A program made the position numbers and the translations under genes. DNA of 64,000 nucleotides from Rhodanobacteraceae bacterium ZG21-1 (GTDB lineage: Bacteria > Pseudomonadota > Gammaproteobacteria > Xanthomonadales > Rhodanobacteraceae), in assembly GCA_021390615.1 (NCBI GenBank), contig JAJEJU010000023.1, positions 186,001 to 250,000 of the forward strand, in the 5' to 3' direction. Of this stretch, positions 62,811 to 64,000 are shown one piece after another. Below the pieces are notes generated by a model. It made no database searches, had not been told where the DNA came from, and saw only the letters and a program-made list of their open reading frames with translations. Position 1 is the stretch's first letter. Each line of letters begins with the position of its first letter.

Positions 62811-62841
62811 AAAGCGAAGGGGCGCTGCAGCGCCCCTTCGT
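62811..62841 (-). terminator. Intrinsic terminator of the isocitrate dehydrogenase gene
   Basis: A 26-bp perfect palindrome at 62815-62840 forms a long GC stem and is followed on the minus strand by CTTTT. It lies 30 bases past the stop. Confidence 0.8.
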
Positions 62842-62870
62842 CCTGCCCTTTGCAACGAGCCGGCAAAGCC

Positions 62871-64000
<1,130 letters not shown>

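Overview
The window is about 64 kb of GC-rich, gene-dense bacterial chromosome. The complete Xanthomonas-type (xps-order) type II secretion operon, the monomeric NADP isocitrate dehydrogenase, the Csu/FimH-style fimbrial genes and the TraB/GumN-like secreted proteins all point to Xanthomonadales. Rhodanobacteraceae (Dyella, Rhodanobacter, Frateuria, Luteibacter) is my best guess, from gene content only. I see no tRNA, rRNA, CRISPR array, transposase or prophage.

Layout. 1-1656: the 3' end of a chaperone-usher fimbrial operon (usher, then tip adhesin). 1676-6527: housekeeping genes, namely ferredoxin-NADP reductase, a YadG/YadH ABC exporter, the pseudouridine synthase RluF and a prolyl-4-hydroxylase-like dioxygenase. 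6648-8992: a minus-strand operon of a YciI/DGPF protein, a VOC protein and an ECF42-type sigma factor, preceded by a TGTCGA-N17-CGTC motif that resembles an ECF42 promoter. 9280-11053: an ArsR repressor with a 16-bp palindromic operator and a downstream cupin/DUF2867 fusion. 11167-19430: glutaminyl cyclase, a flavoprotein, a large secreted S53 (sedolisin) protease with a long structured leader, an M28 aminopeptidase, a DUF2167 membrane protein and a DUF1161 protein. 19616-22135: helicase HrpB.

22322-33313 is the type II secretion operon, transcribed on the minus strand in the order gspE-F-G-H-I-J-K-L-M-N-D, mostly with ATGA or GTGA start/stop overlaps. 33501-39641 is a roughly 2,046-residue YadA-like trimeric autotransporter built from duplicated head modules. 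39847-41805 is a secreted S8 protease. The S53, M28 and S8 enzymes all have signal peptides and are plausible type II secretion cargo (inference).

42095-55784 holds TatD, a three-gene envelope operon of unknown function (TPR protein, DUF3142, secreted protein), an AIM24 protein, RluE, a periplasmic methyltransferase-like protein, a NYN-domain protein, an NTF2-like protein, formaldehyde-detoxifying FrmA, a LysR regulator divergent from a 65-residue small protein, an aldo/keto reductase and a GT2 glycosyltransferase. 55963-62587 holds a methyltransferase, then three tandem TraB/GumN paralogs that all lack the family's conserved metal-binding histidine, headed by a secreted ankyrin-repeat protein. 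The window ends inside the isocitrate dehydrogenase gene.

Start codons were chosen from ribosome binding sites, overlaps and family N termini; where I moved a start I say so. Promoter and operator calls are by eye.
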